DNA from: Eretmocerus hayati
Taxonomy: Eukaryota; Arthropoda; Insecta; Hymenoptera; Aphelinidae
Direction: 5' to 3'
DNA: 64,000 nt
Assembly (NCBI GenBank): GCA_029851415.1
Contig: CM056743.1
Span: 117,954,305 to 118,018,304, forward strand
Shown: in pieces, positions 12,887 to 23,700 of the stretch
Numbering within the stretch: the stretch's first letter is position 1
How the letters are laid out: each line of letters begins with the position of its first letter
Program-made: the position numbers and the translations under genes
Notes under the pieces: generated by a model
What the model was told of the DNA's origin: nothing
The model's input: only the letters and a program-made list of their open reading frames with translations
Databases searched by the model: none

Positions 12887-14007
12887 TAGGGCCCAGAACT
12901 TTTGGTGAGAGACTTCCTCAAGTATCATCCCACTCAACTAGGAGTTTTGATCTTTCAAATATCATTAAGCCTAGCCGGCACATGAAACACGTGGTTTTTG
13001 GGGTTAACAGTCAAATTTTGAAGGCGATCTCAACCACGTACCCAAAAAATATCGACGGATTCGCATTCTACGCAAGAAAATACATTGAAAGAGGTTTGTT
13101 TCATGCATGCAGCCTCTAGCGCTTACGGGAGCCTACTCCAGCACCTGGACTAGTTCCACCACCGGAGGGTAGATGAGGGGGGGGGGGCTTTCATACCTCA
13201 TCCAATCGATTCCTCAGATCATGAGGAAGAATGAACATTCTTTGTTTTTCAGTTTGAGGCTTTGAAACACGTGCTACGAACCTCCCTGCTACCTCCCTGC
13301 CACCTCCCTGCTAACTTCAAACTCATCATTCAACATGCACTGGACAGCTCATTTGGCTGATGATGTGCAAAATATGCAATGTGACTTGAGCCACTACACA
13401 GCATTCCCTTTTGAGAACTATCTCCAGTTCTTGAGAAAAAAAATCAAGAGCGGATTCAACCCCCTTGTTCAGCTGTGTAATAGAGTTGCTGAAGAGCGGA
13501 GCATGGAGGCCTTCCCTGTCAAACTCCCAGAGCAAGTAGAAATCTTGAGCCCTAAGAAAATTCTCCAAGAATGTGATACAACTATTGAAAAGATCAGGTA
13601 CAAAGATGTTACGCTGTCAAAAAAAGCACCTAACAACACTGTCATGATGAAGAGTGGTGATATTTTGGTGATTGATGGAATGACTCTTCCTTGTTCTGAA
13701 AGAGATCTGAACAAAATTCAGATCACCGGTAAGACTCTACAAAAGTTGGAAATGTGTTCGACTATCCTACAGCTTCATCAGAACTAAATATTTATCAAGT
13801 GAAACAAACCAAAGTGAAGAAGAGCTGTCTGCTGGAAGATATTGAATTCAAATTCATGAGGGTCAATTTAAAAGACATTGAGAGAGACCCAAACAACCTA
13901 TTTGTTGTTCCAATAATGCACCAAATGTAATTGATGATCAGCGTATTCCATGGACAGAGTGCGAGGATGGTAAAGAAATTATATTCTATGTAAAAAAACT
14001 TCTGTAA

Positions 14008-14748
14008 TGGACAACTTGTTTTTGTCAGCTATGCTAACTAGACAAATGGATGGAGATAGATAAATCTCTTGTAAATATTCTGTAAATATATGGTTATTTC
14101 TATCAAAATTATCTGAAGTTTTTTCATTTTGTTGAGAAAATGATTCAAGGGTGAGAAATTAATTCAACATGTGCTGAGATATGAATTTCATCTTGTGGAC
14201 ACATCTGCAGCATATATGTACATATATATTCTTATATACATGTAGTCTGTCAGGTTAGGTTATATGTGTTCTGCTCTGCTGTTTAACCGGCCACACATGT
14301 TAACATGTTTTGAGTAGTTTAACAGATTGAGAGAGTGCAGCTATCTGGCAAGTACAAACAGTGAGAGATGATCAAGATTTGAGGATCATCATCACTGTTT
14401 GAAGGTAATAAAGTCTCCCTGAAGGTACACAATTTTCAAAAATCATTCAGCTCTGTCTCATGTTATCATTTGTTCCTAACCTCTACTTTTCCCTCCTCAA
14501 AGAATACTCATTTGATTTTAAAGTTTGAATTTTGTAGAAGGAAAAGTAGTTGACCAGCGTATAATCATGTATGTACTTTAAGATATCGTTGACTTCTAAT
14601 TCACTAAAATGATGATTACCATGCTAGAATTCTCTCCCTCGCTCTCTACCTCACTCTGCCTCTATTTGAGTGTGGCTCTCTTACCTATCTATCTACTCAA
14701 AACCATGCTATTGAATGTCAATTGTAGCTGGAAAAATTTTGATCATAG
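14008..14748. other. Intergenic stretch between the element's two genes
   Basis: This is the 3' flank of the transposase and the 5' flank of the DUF4806 gene. A GTAATAAAG hexamer context near 14405 could serve as a polyadenylation signal for the transposase. A frame at 14609-14878 overlaps the next gene in another frame and is a shadow. Confidence 0.4.
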
Positions 14749-17070
14749 ATGGGCACTCCTGAAAAAGTTAACCTGCGAGTTCTGGAACTTGCCAAGAACT
14801 CAGATTGTGATGACTATGAAGACACCATCATTGCTCCAGCTTCTTGGATTGGTTTTGATGACCAAAGAAAAGTTCTAACTGTTAAGTATCTATTCCCTCC
14901 ACGAGAGGATGAAGATGAATCCTTGTTCAAGGGTATTTTTAAGAGTCGAGTCCTTGCTCCAGAAGCATGGCCCAGCTATCCGATATCCAAAGAATTGGGG
15001 GAAGCAAGTAACTATTACATTTCTAGGTTCAGAATAGCATGGCTTATTCTTGTTCAAGTTCATGTACTCATTGATTAATATGTTCCAGGTACATTGAAGG
15101 CTGCTGAAAAAATTCTGAAGGATTATCGTAAGGGTAAAAAAGAACCCCACGAGAAGGATCCAAGGATCCAAGCGCTTGAAAAAACATCAATGAATCCTGC
15201 TGACATACCAAGTTTGACTCAGCATCCAACATTATTTGCTCAAGAATCAATGAAGGGCAGTGTGATAAGTGGAAATTTCTTGCAATCTATTGAAAATGGA
15301 ATCAATAGTAAGCACAACTCATCTGCTAAACCAGTACAGTCTCCGTGTGAGTAGATATCATGAAAAGTTCAATTCCAAAACAAAATGATGGATTAATATC
15401 AGCGCTGGATTTTCAAAAGAGATGGTAGGGTAATACTTTTCAATCTTGGAGAACAGATGCTGACCCTAGTTGAAGCTTTATCTAGCAGAGGGTGTTCAAC
15501 TTTTTTTATGAGTTTCTCAGACAATACCTTTTTTTGTGAGCAAGAATATCTCATATTGATCAGTTTCTTCTCAGGGAGGTGTAATTATCACTCATTTTGT
15601 TTTGTTTTAGGCGTTGAAAATAATGGGAAAAGAAGGAAGTCGAGGGGCAAACAGACTGACAATGCAGGGAAAAAATCAAGTCCTAAGAAATTGAACAAAA
15701 GACAGGATATCTGTAATCAACCATCGGTAGTCCTTGAACCATCTGAGCAGGGTACGTAGATCTTTTTGGACTATGAGACTATCAAAATCCTCGGTTTCCA
15801 TCCTGTGACATTTTCTATTCAATGATTTTAGTAACACCTGATGATTCACCCAACTTGATGGAAATTGATGGAGATGATTCTGAAATCCATTCTGATCAAC
15901 AATTTCAAAAGCCATCAACTCCCACCGATGAGATTGAAGAAAGTGTTGAAGCCTCTGAAACTGAAGATTCCACTACTGATCCTTCGAATGGAACCCCAGT
16001 GGTTATTGAAGATTGTTCGAACACTGATATTCCTAATTCTTCTGTCATCGATGCAACAGATACTGGACCAATGAATATTGTTGAAGTAACACCAGTACAA
16101 ATGAATGACCTTGCCACTAAACAGGATATTGCAGGTACGAACAAAACTGCCCCCTTCAATCAATCAATTTATTTTTCCTGATGAATTCTTCTATGTCATT
16201 GGTTACGTGTAATTAAAAAAACATCCAATTTGTAGATTTTAAAGAATGGATGTCACGACGTCTCAATAGTCAAGCTCAACAAATCACTGCTAACAATAAT
16301 GTGATGACTGAGGTAAAAAATATTTTAAAAAGTAAAGAGACAGACGATGGAGGGCGCAATATTATTTTATTGGATGATCTGAAGAGCAGATACAATTTAT
16401 CTTTGCCATTTAGTACTGTCGAACAATTTAAGAATTTCGACACAAGCCTCACTGGTTTAGCTATTAGACAAGATTTGGTAAGAATAGTTTGTCGAAAACT
16501 ATTTCAGAAAACCATTCAATCTAAGTGAGTTGAATTGATTACTACCTATTTCAATTTTGTAGGGCGAGTATTTTCGGATCATGATAAATTCTGAAAAAGC
16601 TGGTAAGACTTCCATGAGGGAAATCTTGAAGTCTTTCTGTCGAAGGGCAGTTATTCAAGACCACTATATTCCTTTGAAAGTAACTAAAGGTAATCCGAAA
16701 GAAGCTTTCATAAGCACCAATTTTGGCACCTTACTCTATGGTACGTATGACACACTGAACTTTTGTCAACATCATTATTTTCTTTTAGGAGTATGAACAT
16801 TGAGTCTCTCTTTTAACAGATAACGCTCGAGTGAAACTTCAATTAGATGAATCAATAATCAGAGACAGCATCAGTAAAGTCATTCTTGGAATGGAAGATT
16901 GGGAAGGTGGCCGTGCTGAGAGGGATCCGAGCCGAAAATCCGGTGACAATTTTGAAAAAGAGCGACGTCCTAACAAGTGGGATTCAATTTTGTACTACCA
17001 AGTCCTACACCAAATATATTTGATAGTGCTTGACCAAAAACTGGTGAAAACTTTAACATGTTGGATTTAG
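14749..17070 (+). CDS. DUF4806-like protein, intact seven-exon gene
   Basis: Seven exons join without a stop: 14749-15007, 15089-15346, 15611-15751, 15832-16134, 16236-16477, 16563-16740 and 16820-17070 (1632 nt, 543 residues). Every intron begins GT and ends AG, and most are 80-265 bp. Five of six introns are phase 1 and the fifth is phase 0. The N-terminal ~80 residues include APASWIGFDD and a WPSYPISK motif, as in the leading part of insect DUF4806 proteins. Residues about 173-320 are low-complexity, first basic (GKRRKSRGKQ) then acidic and Ser/Thr-rich. Residues about 375-490 hold LPFSTVEQF, MREILKSFC, NPKEAFISTNFG and IIRDSISKVI, the spacing expected of DUF4806. The function is unknown. 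It lies inside the same terminal repeats as the transposase, so it may be the transposon's accessory DNA-binding protein, or it may have been retained by the host. Confidence 0.8.
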
Positions 17071-18084
17071 TGTAAATATATTAAAAAAGTACTTACTGTT
17101 CTATAAGAATTAAGGATATTCTAAGATGCTCGTTGAATGTGATCATCTGAATAAATTGTTTTTATATCAATCATCTATAGTAATTTGTCTAGTTAGACCC
17201 GTATCACTTTTTCGGAAAAATTCTGATCAATTCTGAATATTTATCCTGAAGTCTATAAATCATGTCTTTTGGCTAAATCCAATCCCTTTAACGCTTCCCA
17301 ACTCAGACGACTTTATTAATTCAATGATTGATTCAAGTCCAATAATTCTAATGAATACTATATGAGTAGTTCCGTTGAGTGGATTTTTGCCAAAAGCTAC
17401 TCCGCAATGTGTGAATTTCAATTTTCTTTGATCTTTGATGGCATGGAAAAGTTGCGCCTGATATTTACTTTGAGAATAAGATGGTGCGGAAAAGTCTAGA
17501 ATGAGGCAAATTCATCATAGAATGAGACAAATTAGAGGAAAACTGAGGAAGTTGGATTCTCAGTCAAATTGCGCCACAAAATGTACGCACTCGTCATGCA
17601 CCCAAAAAGTGATCTTTGGGCTCTTCTAGCAATGGAATACGGTATATATTTGATGTATCTGCCCGCCCGAATCTCAAACGAGCCTTACCGTGACGCTTCA
17701 CACTCACAAAAGTCGAAAAAATGATAAACCACAGCGTACGGAACTGACATTTCGACCCATTTTCGACGGTAATTTTTTTGGCAACCCTGGATCGCCACAC
17801 TAATGATTGCGCCAAGAAGAATACCAAGGAATACGTCGAAAGTGACCTTTACGAATTTTTTCTCAAACGTTTTAAGAGTTCGTACGAGCAAGCACACATT
17901 ATTTCAAAGTTACCACAGAACTATTAGTCATATATGAACTCACGACTCAAAATCATGGATCTTTCTTATACATTATCAACAAGGAGGATTTAATCGAGTG
18001 GAAAGCTCAGTTTTCACTCATTTATCAGCCACTACAAGCTCACCTCCCTCCGGAATTGGAAAAATTTTCTCAGAACACTCGATA
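17071..18084. other. 3' non-coding part of the 11-kb element
   Basis: No gene is seen here. The short frames around 17594-17897 on the minus strand overlap one another and match nothing known. Confidence 0.4.
17150..17155 (+). terminator. Possible polyadenylation signal of the DUF4806 gene
   Basis: AATAAA lies 80 bp after the TAG stop at 17068-17070, in an AT-rich stretch. Confidence 0.5.
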
Positions 18085-18200
18085 TTTCGAGCCGCGGCGG
18101 CCACGCTCATGCCACGCGGTGCCCTCGAGAGGAGGGCGTTACAAGCCACTGGTGGCGCATCCGTGGCCGCCACGCGAGGGCCACGCGAGGGACCTCTCAT
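18085..18200. repeat. Right subterminal GC-rich motif array
   Basis: CCACGCGAGG, GCCACGCGG and GCCACGCTC motifs cluster here, inverted relative to the left array. GGGCGTTA here also mirrors TAACGCCC at about 7320. Confidence 0.7.
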
Positions 18201-18217
18201 GATTTCTGATCGGGTAC

Positions 18218-18689
18218 CATTGCTTGTTGCGATGGCAAAGCCTTAGAGGCCTCAAATTTTAATCAATAGATGAACTTCTCTGATATTCAATCGCATCGAC
18301 GCAGAAGGTTAGCGCAAACGCATTTAACAACAACGTACGCGTTCCTATTCCAGCTTGGATTGGGAAACGTCTTCGATACAACGCTTGGACTGAAATTTCA
18401 GTCACTTGAGGTAGAAAGCCGCCCCAAGACGGCTCGAATGAAGGTTTCAGTAGATCTTTTGACAGGAAATTCCACTCCAAGGAATCAAGAGTGCAGGTCT
18501 AAGTTATATCCATTGACTTTGTAACATTTCTCACATCATCGTCATAATTCAAGTGGTAAAACTTTGAAAAAGCGAAAGTTTTATGCCTTCGACAACGCTG
18601 TGAACGTAGAAAAAGTGAAAGTTGATAAGTTACTACGAAAGAAGGGTCAATCCTGGGAATGGGATTTAATTGAACGAATGGAAAAATAT
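18218..18689. other. Unassigned sequence right of the 11-kb element
   Basis: Short overlapping frames on both strands with no recognisable motif. Confidence 0.4.
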
Positions 18690-18905
18690 GTTTTCGATAC
18701 ACTGTGCGTAAAAGTGCACTTTGCGCACAGTTTGTTGACTTTTATTCACAGTTTATCGAAAAGTATAGTTAGATACACGGCCGTAAAACCTATTATTCGC
18801 ATCCTCGTGATGATTCCGACTCTCGCCTGCGGCTCGGGCCGGTAACCCATCACTCGGACGCGAATAAAAAGTTTTACGCCCTTGTATCGAAATGTACTAT
18901 TTTGC
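18690..18905. repeat. Foldback miniature repeat, copy 1
   Basis: An inverted pair, GCCGTAAAACCTATTATTCG near 18780 and its approximate complement near 18847-18880, brackets a short GC-rich loop. A closely matching copy lies inverted at 38465-38682. The sequence ends in TATCGAAATGTACTATTT, shared with the region near 5325. Confidence 0.75.
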
Positions 18906-20951
18906 AACTGTGTGCGCGAGATTGTAAAAAAATGAGACTTCTCTTCATTATTTACAGTGCGAGAAGTAATGCGTGAATGACTTCTCGCACAGTTTTACAT
19001 TTACGCACTGGTGGAGTGTGCGTGAATGTAACTTCTCGCTCTAATGCATTTTCATTCACGCACAGTTCCAAAACATGATGTTACGCCATCCCTCTGAATG
19101 TGGCCTTTCTTGAAAACTCGCACTTGTTGCGTAATATACTATTTTCAGTCATCATACCGCACTATTCGCGATCCGTCAATTCAGAAAGCCTCTAATAGTG
19201 GCGAAAACGCGATGGACCGATTCCACCTCATTCTTCTCAAGAGATGAGCATCCTTCAATGCAAATGGTGGGCACAACTTTTTAATACATTTCAGAGGTAC
19301 CATAATACTATGGGATTGGTTTCAAAAGCGACGGGGAGGAAAATAAATCTTCTTGGATGATCCAAAATTTGAAGGTTCGATAGATTTCTTCATATAACAA
19401 AACGAAGAAAATGTGACCTTGATGGTTCAAATTAGTCCATCCTAGCCCGTTTGGTGATTTTTAGAGAACTTATTGCGAAGTCGGGCTTTTCCTCAAGAAT
19501 CAATAGTTGAAAGAAAATCAATAATTCGAAGAGAATGGTGAATTTCTGAGATGATTCAGAAAATTATGGAAGGAATGGTTTAGAGAGCAAAAAAGAAATT
19601 GTTGAAACCCACACTGTTACTGTAAGTTATTTAGAGGAAAGATGGTCCATACTAAGACTTGTCTGTTTGATTTCCTTCCTGATGCTGCGAGGCTCAAGTA
19701 TCATATCATAATTGAGGGAAGAATTTGGGCTCAATAACAGTTCTAACGGTACACACACACACAATGTCATTAATGGTTATTTATGTCTTAGTGAGCTGGC
19801 ACATGCAAGCACTATCACAGTACAAAATAATTTGATTGCACGCTAGCAAATCCTCTAGTTCTCACACCGCTAGCAAAATCATGTAAATATCCAACTTTTC
19901 ACTGTTTGCCCCAGCAGTATTCAATTCCAGGATTCATTCAGGAAACACAACCACCCTTTTGTAGGTTTGGGGTTTGGGGTGGAAGCAGCAATCTGGAGTA
20001 GTCCTAACCTAAATGGATGATCAACCACATTATGAGGCTTCAAGAAGACTGAATCACATTAAACACCACAGAAGAACTGCACTGAAAGGAATATCTGCAG
20101 TAACTTTATGTGACAAAACCTCGAATAGAGGTTACTCCTTAAGTTTTTAGCTAATTTTTCTAGCACAATGGCTACACTGAGAAACTTCCAACATGAAAAA
20201 TTGCTGCGATCGGCCCCATCTGGGGGACTGGATTGATATTCATCAGAAAGTGTAGTATCCGCAGCAAAATTTAAAGATGCAACATCAAATTTTAGTGATC
20301 CCGCAACAAAATTTCTCTCCCGTCACACAGGCACCAAAAATTGGCGCGTGGGAAGCAAAAATTAGTGCTCAAGAACTAAAATTTAGTGTCGGCCGCTATA
20401 ACCACTCAAACGTAGCAAACAGAGGGCACCATTTCTCATTAACGCCACCAGATGGATCCGAAGTGCTCTCGGCTCGTTCTGAGACTCAATAACAGCTCTT
20501 TCGAATCAAATTTGGAGTTCAATGAACATATTAGAATTCTCCTTTCACGTTAGAATGATAAATTGAGCGATAACGCATATTAGTACATCAAAGGAAAACA
20601 CATCCATATTCAGGAAAATTCGTAAACGACGTGTTCAATCTTTCTCACGAGCGGTCAAATCTAACCTCGTTTACATATATAGAAGTTCCAAAATTCTGAC
20701 GTGAACGAATACCATAGATAGTGAGAGTGTGGTAGGAGTTGGGTAACCTTAATCTAGTTATATAGCGGAATAAGTATCAATCATAATATAAGTATATCAT
20801 TATATAATATAACACCATATATCAAACATTGTACGAAATCTGAGATTAGAACTTTAAGCATATCTATACTTCATAAGTCAGTGCAAATACTATCTGGCGG
20901 GGGGGGGGGGGGGAATTTCTTCTTCCCCAGTAAATTATATTTTAATCCATT
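18906..20951. other. Unassigned sequence with hairpins and homopolymer
   Basis: From 18955 to 19070 there are repeated and inverted GCGAGAAGT / ACTTCTCGC and CATTCACGCAC words, probably another short foldback repeat. An (AC)n tract lies near 19750. A run of 15 G lies at 20899-20913. No gene was found. Confidence 0.45.
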
Positions 20952-21510
20952 ATCGTATCCGGCAAGAAAAATTAGTGTCATGACATCGAAAATTGCAGCC
21001 CAGGTTTCAAAAATATCTAGTGTCCCCTTCTCTGAAAATTAATTCCACATCTGTAAAATGTAATGACGAAAGTCTCTCAGTGTATGTTTTAGGACAACCA
21101 GCCCCCGCATCCCGCATCTTCTTCTGTGTGCCGTATCCGGCAAGAAAAATTAGTGTCATGACATCGAAAATTGCAGCCCAGGTTTCAAAAATATCTAGTG
21201 TCCCCCAATTGCAGCGTCTTTCTCTGAAAATTAATTCCACATCTGTAAAATTTAATGACGAAAGTCTCTCAGTGTATGTTTTAGGACAACCAGCCCCCGC
21301 ATCCCGCATCTTCTTCTGTGTGCCGTATCCGGCAAGAAAAATTAGTGTCATGACATCGAAAATTGCAGCCCAGGTTTCAAAAATATCTAGTGTCCCCCAA
21401 TTGCAGCGTCTTTCTCTGAAAATTAATTCCACATCTGTAAAATTTAATGACGAAAGTCTCTCAGTGTATGTTTTAGGACAACCAGCCCCCGCATCTTCAT
21501 CTGTGTGCAG
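20952..21510. repeat. 192-bp tandem repeat, three units
   Basis: CGTATCCGGCAAGAAAAATT recurs at about 20954, 21132 and 21324. The second-to-third spacing is 192 bp. The first unit lacks a 14-bp block (CAATTGCAGCGTCT). Units are otherwise almost identical. Long open frames on both strands (20993-21535 and 21007-21633) arise because 192 is a multiple of three. Confidence 0.9.
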
Positions 21511-22387
21511 CTGTGTTTGTCGGACGGTAACGTAGAAATGTAACAAACAAAACATTTGTTGGACCAACAAAACATCCATTTGTGAATATAACAAATACAA
21601 GAGCCAATAATCCGGCGTTTGTGATTCCAACAAACTATTTTTTTCCGTGATTCCGATGTCGATATATTCTAGATAATCATATTATATCGATATCGTGCAA
21701 CTCTACCTTAATGAGACATTCCAATCCAAGATTTTGTTCCTCAGTGTTACTCACATTGAAACCCTTCTCTACTGTCAAAGGCCATACCAATCCTCGAGGA
21801 TGAGTTTAAATAACGTGCAAATCAGACTTGGTGCGAAGTATAAAGAAACCGACAAAACTTCTAATGGATCTCATAAAATACCATGTTCTCACATGAAAGG
21901 TTTGAAATTCGCAATTCATAATTCATTTGGGAACATTGAGCTGTGCCTAAATTGAAATCAAAACAGTTTTGAGGGGAACCAGAGGGTGAGGGATTATAGA
22001 GATAGCAGTCGTTAGCATAAGAATTATCAATTTTGATATTCAATTCTGCAGACATTCTATAGATCGCTCCATGCATGTACTGGGATTTCTGCAAAAGATG
22101 GAAGGAAATAATCGAGGTAAAAGCATTTCAAGTACAAGCAATTTGTGTCTTCTTGAACATACGAGCGCTTTTGGATTAGATATGGAGCTCAGAGTAATGC
22201 TGCTTTTCTTTCAAGATTCGTGAACCACTTGCCTCGACGAATGGCGGAGCGGCTAAACATACCAAATGGCATGTTTTTCAGAATGAGATTCAGAAAGTTT
22301 CATTTTTACCATCTGATGGGTCTCACAATTTTCTGCTAGGTTTCTCTTCAACTGTCGAAATTATAAAAATTGGAACACGTTGCATTA
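21511..22387. other. Unassigned intronic sequence
   Basis: No gene or element ends were recognised. Frames at 21695-21955 (plus) and 21861-22094 (minus) overlap and carry no motif. Confidence 0.4.
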
Positions 22388-22542
22388 AGGCTCGAATTCA
22401 TAGTCGTTAATCCGAGATTAGAGTCAGTAGATTTAGGGCGCTGCGATCGCCATGGTGAGGCGTTTTGCATCTGGGCACAGCGATCGCAGCGCTTCTGATC
22501 CGTCGATCCTGATCTTGGATTAATGACTATGAATTCCAGCCT
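22388..22542. mobile_element. Short TA-flanked hairpin element
   Basis: The ends are AAGGCTCGAATTCATAGTCG and a near-complement, flanked by TA at 22386-22387 and 22543-22544. An inner pair GCTGCGATCG / CGATCGCAGCG extends the stem. A related, more perfect hairpin sits at 36161-36312, and a short relative at 52216-52268. Confidence 0.7.
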
Positions 22543-22544
22543 TA

Positions 22545-23171
22545 TATCGGTTGTACTGATGTGAGCTTGTTTATATTTTAGATAGCCACTTGTAGTAATC
22601 TCATAGTATTGCGAGCTACCCAACTTTTGTGACTCGTATTTGAGTTAAGAAAAAAAAGAGGAAGAACGACGGATTATTCTTTCGAACAAAAGAAGACACA
22701 TTTGCAAGAGAATGATAGGCGGAATAAATATGTATAACTGCTGCGGCTTCTAACGAACAAAGACTGGTTATAAGAATGCGTTGACATCTGAGCTAAATGC
22801 GAGGGTGAAAAACTTTGGAAAGTTCTGGTAGTGCCGGGAAAAGATAAGATGAAAGAAAACCAAGTTTCACAAAAAGAAACTTCACGCCTATGAAATCATC
22901 AAAATGTAAACACGCAAGTCTGAGAGAGAGAGACAACCTCGGAGACAACGCATGGATATTCATATCACAGATCGATATGTCAGTGATCGCTACATATGGA
23001 AGCAGGTGGAGGAGCAACGAACCGAAATATTATTCACTCTCAACGTTTGAGAGGTGTATTAGTCATACCACAACATCCTCGTTGACAGAACTGTATGGTC
23101 TGCTCCGCTCAACTTTTTCCGTTCAAAGATATTGACAATAAAAATCATGTTGTCAGAGTATCAGACGCTGT
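22545..23171. other. Unassigned intronic sequence
   Basis: No gene, repeat ends or RNA gene recognised. Confidence 0.4.
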
Positions 23172-23175
23172 TTAA

Positions 23176-23696
23176 GGAAGTTGTACACTAAAATGCAAAA
23201 TACACCAGAATGTCACCAAAGTTGATGAGGATTTAGTTCAAATCTTAATGAAGATCTGTGCAAAATTTCAAGATGATTGACCGTTTTGTTTCAGAGTGGT
23301 AGTCATCAGAATTCGTCACTTTTAGCATGGCGCTCATGCGGGATCGTCGACTCCCATATAAACGCAATCTTAAAAGTGACGGGTTTTTGATGGCTACCAC
23401 TCCGAAACAAAACGGTCAATCATTCTGAAATTTTGCACAGGTGTTCATTAATACTTGAACTAAATCCTCCCCAACTTTGGTGATTTTCTGGTATACAGTG
23501 GAATTTCCCTCAATGGATACCTCCTATCAGCGGACACCTCTCAATGACGGACAATTTTTTGCGACCAGCAGAAGTATAATCACAGAAATGAACCTGATTA
23601 GCGGACACCTCCGGATAGCGGACAGGTTTGATGCAACCAGAGTTGTCAGTGCGACCGGAGATTTCACTGTATTTTCAGCTTTAGTGTACAACTACC
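23176..23696. mobile_element. TTAA-flanked inverted-repeat element
   Basis: TTAA lies at 23172-23175 and 23697-23700, next to ends GGAAGTTGTACACTAAA and its near-complement. The arms extend over about 130 bp, sharing AAATTTCAAGATGATTGACC and CGTTTTGTTTC. The right arm is interrupted by a smaller element at 23496-23669. The TTAA site suggests a piggyBac-type or Kolobok-type non-autonomous element. Confidence 0.8.
23496..23669. mobile_element. Tigger/pogo-type miniature element nested in the TTAA element
   Basis: It runs from CAGTGGAATTTCCCTC to GGAGATTTCACTG and is flanked by TA at 23494-23495 and 23670-23671. Both ends carry GCGGACACC and GCGGACAGG words typical of Tigger termini. Removing it restores continuity of the surrounding right arm. 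Confidence 0.85.
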
Positions 23697-23700
23697 TTAA

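Larger units (their letters stand above)
9018..13326. mobile_element. Satellite-bearing element with 9-bp target duplication
   Basis: The duplication CATTCAACA is at 9009-9017 and 13327-13335. The element ends are inverted repeats of about 26 bp starting ATGAGTCTGAAG on the left, with one mismatch on the right; both include TTAGCAGGGAGGTG. At the right end the unit CCTCCCTGCT is tandemly triplicated. The interior has no protein gene and is almost entirely tandem repeats. A 9-bp duplication fits Mutator-like elements, including the insect Rehavkus group, or Foldback-type elements. With no transposase present the class stays open. It inserted into the transposase gene after that gene had arrived here. 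Confidence 0.88.
7557..14007 (+). pseudogene. EnSpm/CACTA-like transposase, broken
   Basis: The coding pieces are 7557-8471, about 8466-9017, 13327-13753, 13754-13914 and 13915-14007. The N-terminus is arginine-rich. The middle has DGFSPYKSSNIQMGP followed by HCGPGKP and a cysteine motif KGHTSKNACERCDM, the order seen in CACTA-type transposases and in a large insect family of uncharacterised transposase-like proteins. Further on are SKWKATEYRLFLLYIGP and, past the nested element, HLADDVQNM and AFPFENYLQFL, which continue the same family pattern. Damage consists of an in-frame TAA at 8190-8192, a frame change near 8465 in a T-run, frame changes near 13750 and 13915, and the 4.3-kb insertion at 9018. 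Removing the insertion with one copy of its 9-bp duplication restores the frame through TSQTF-NMHWTAHL. The family is fairly sure; the catalytic residues were not identified. Confidence 0.75.
7214..18217 (+). mobile_element. Two-gene EnSpm/CACTA-like transposon with nested insertion
   Basis: Terminal inverted repeats are GTACCCGATCAGAAATC at 7214-7230 and its perfect complement at 18201-18217. Just inside each end is a GC-rich array of CGCGTGG-like motifs, in opposite orientation at the two ends. Between them, on one strand, lie a transposase-like pseudogene (7557-14007) and an intact DUF4806-like gene (14749-17070). Without the 4.3-kb nested element (9018-13326) the transposon would be about 6.7 kb. 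No clear target duplication was seen, and the outer few bases are uncertain because the right end reads GGGTACCATT and the left AATGTACCC. Assignment to EnSpm/CACTA rests on the transposase layout and is tentative. Confidence 0.75.

Noticed and set aside
7214..18217. A 3-bp target duplication for the 11-kb element
   Set aside because: The bases next to the two ends do not match in any register I tried, so no duplication is claimed.
20993..21633. 180- and 208-residue open frames over the 192-bp repeat
   Set aside because: They are products of an in-phase tandem repeat, with frames open on both strands at once.
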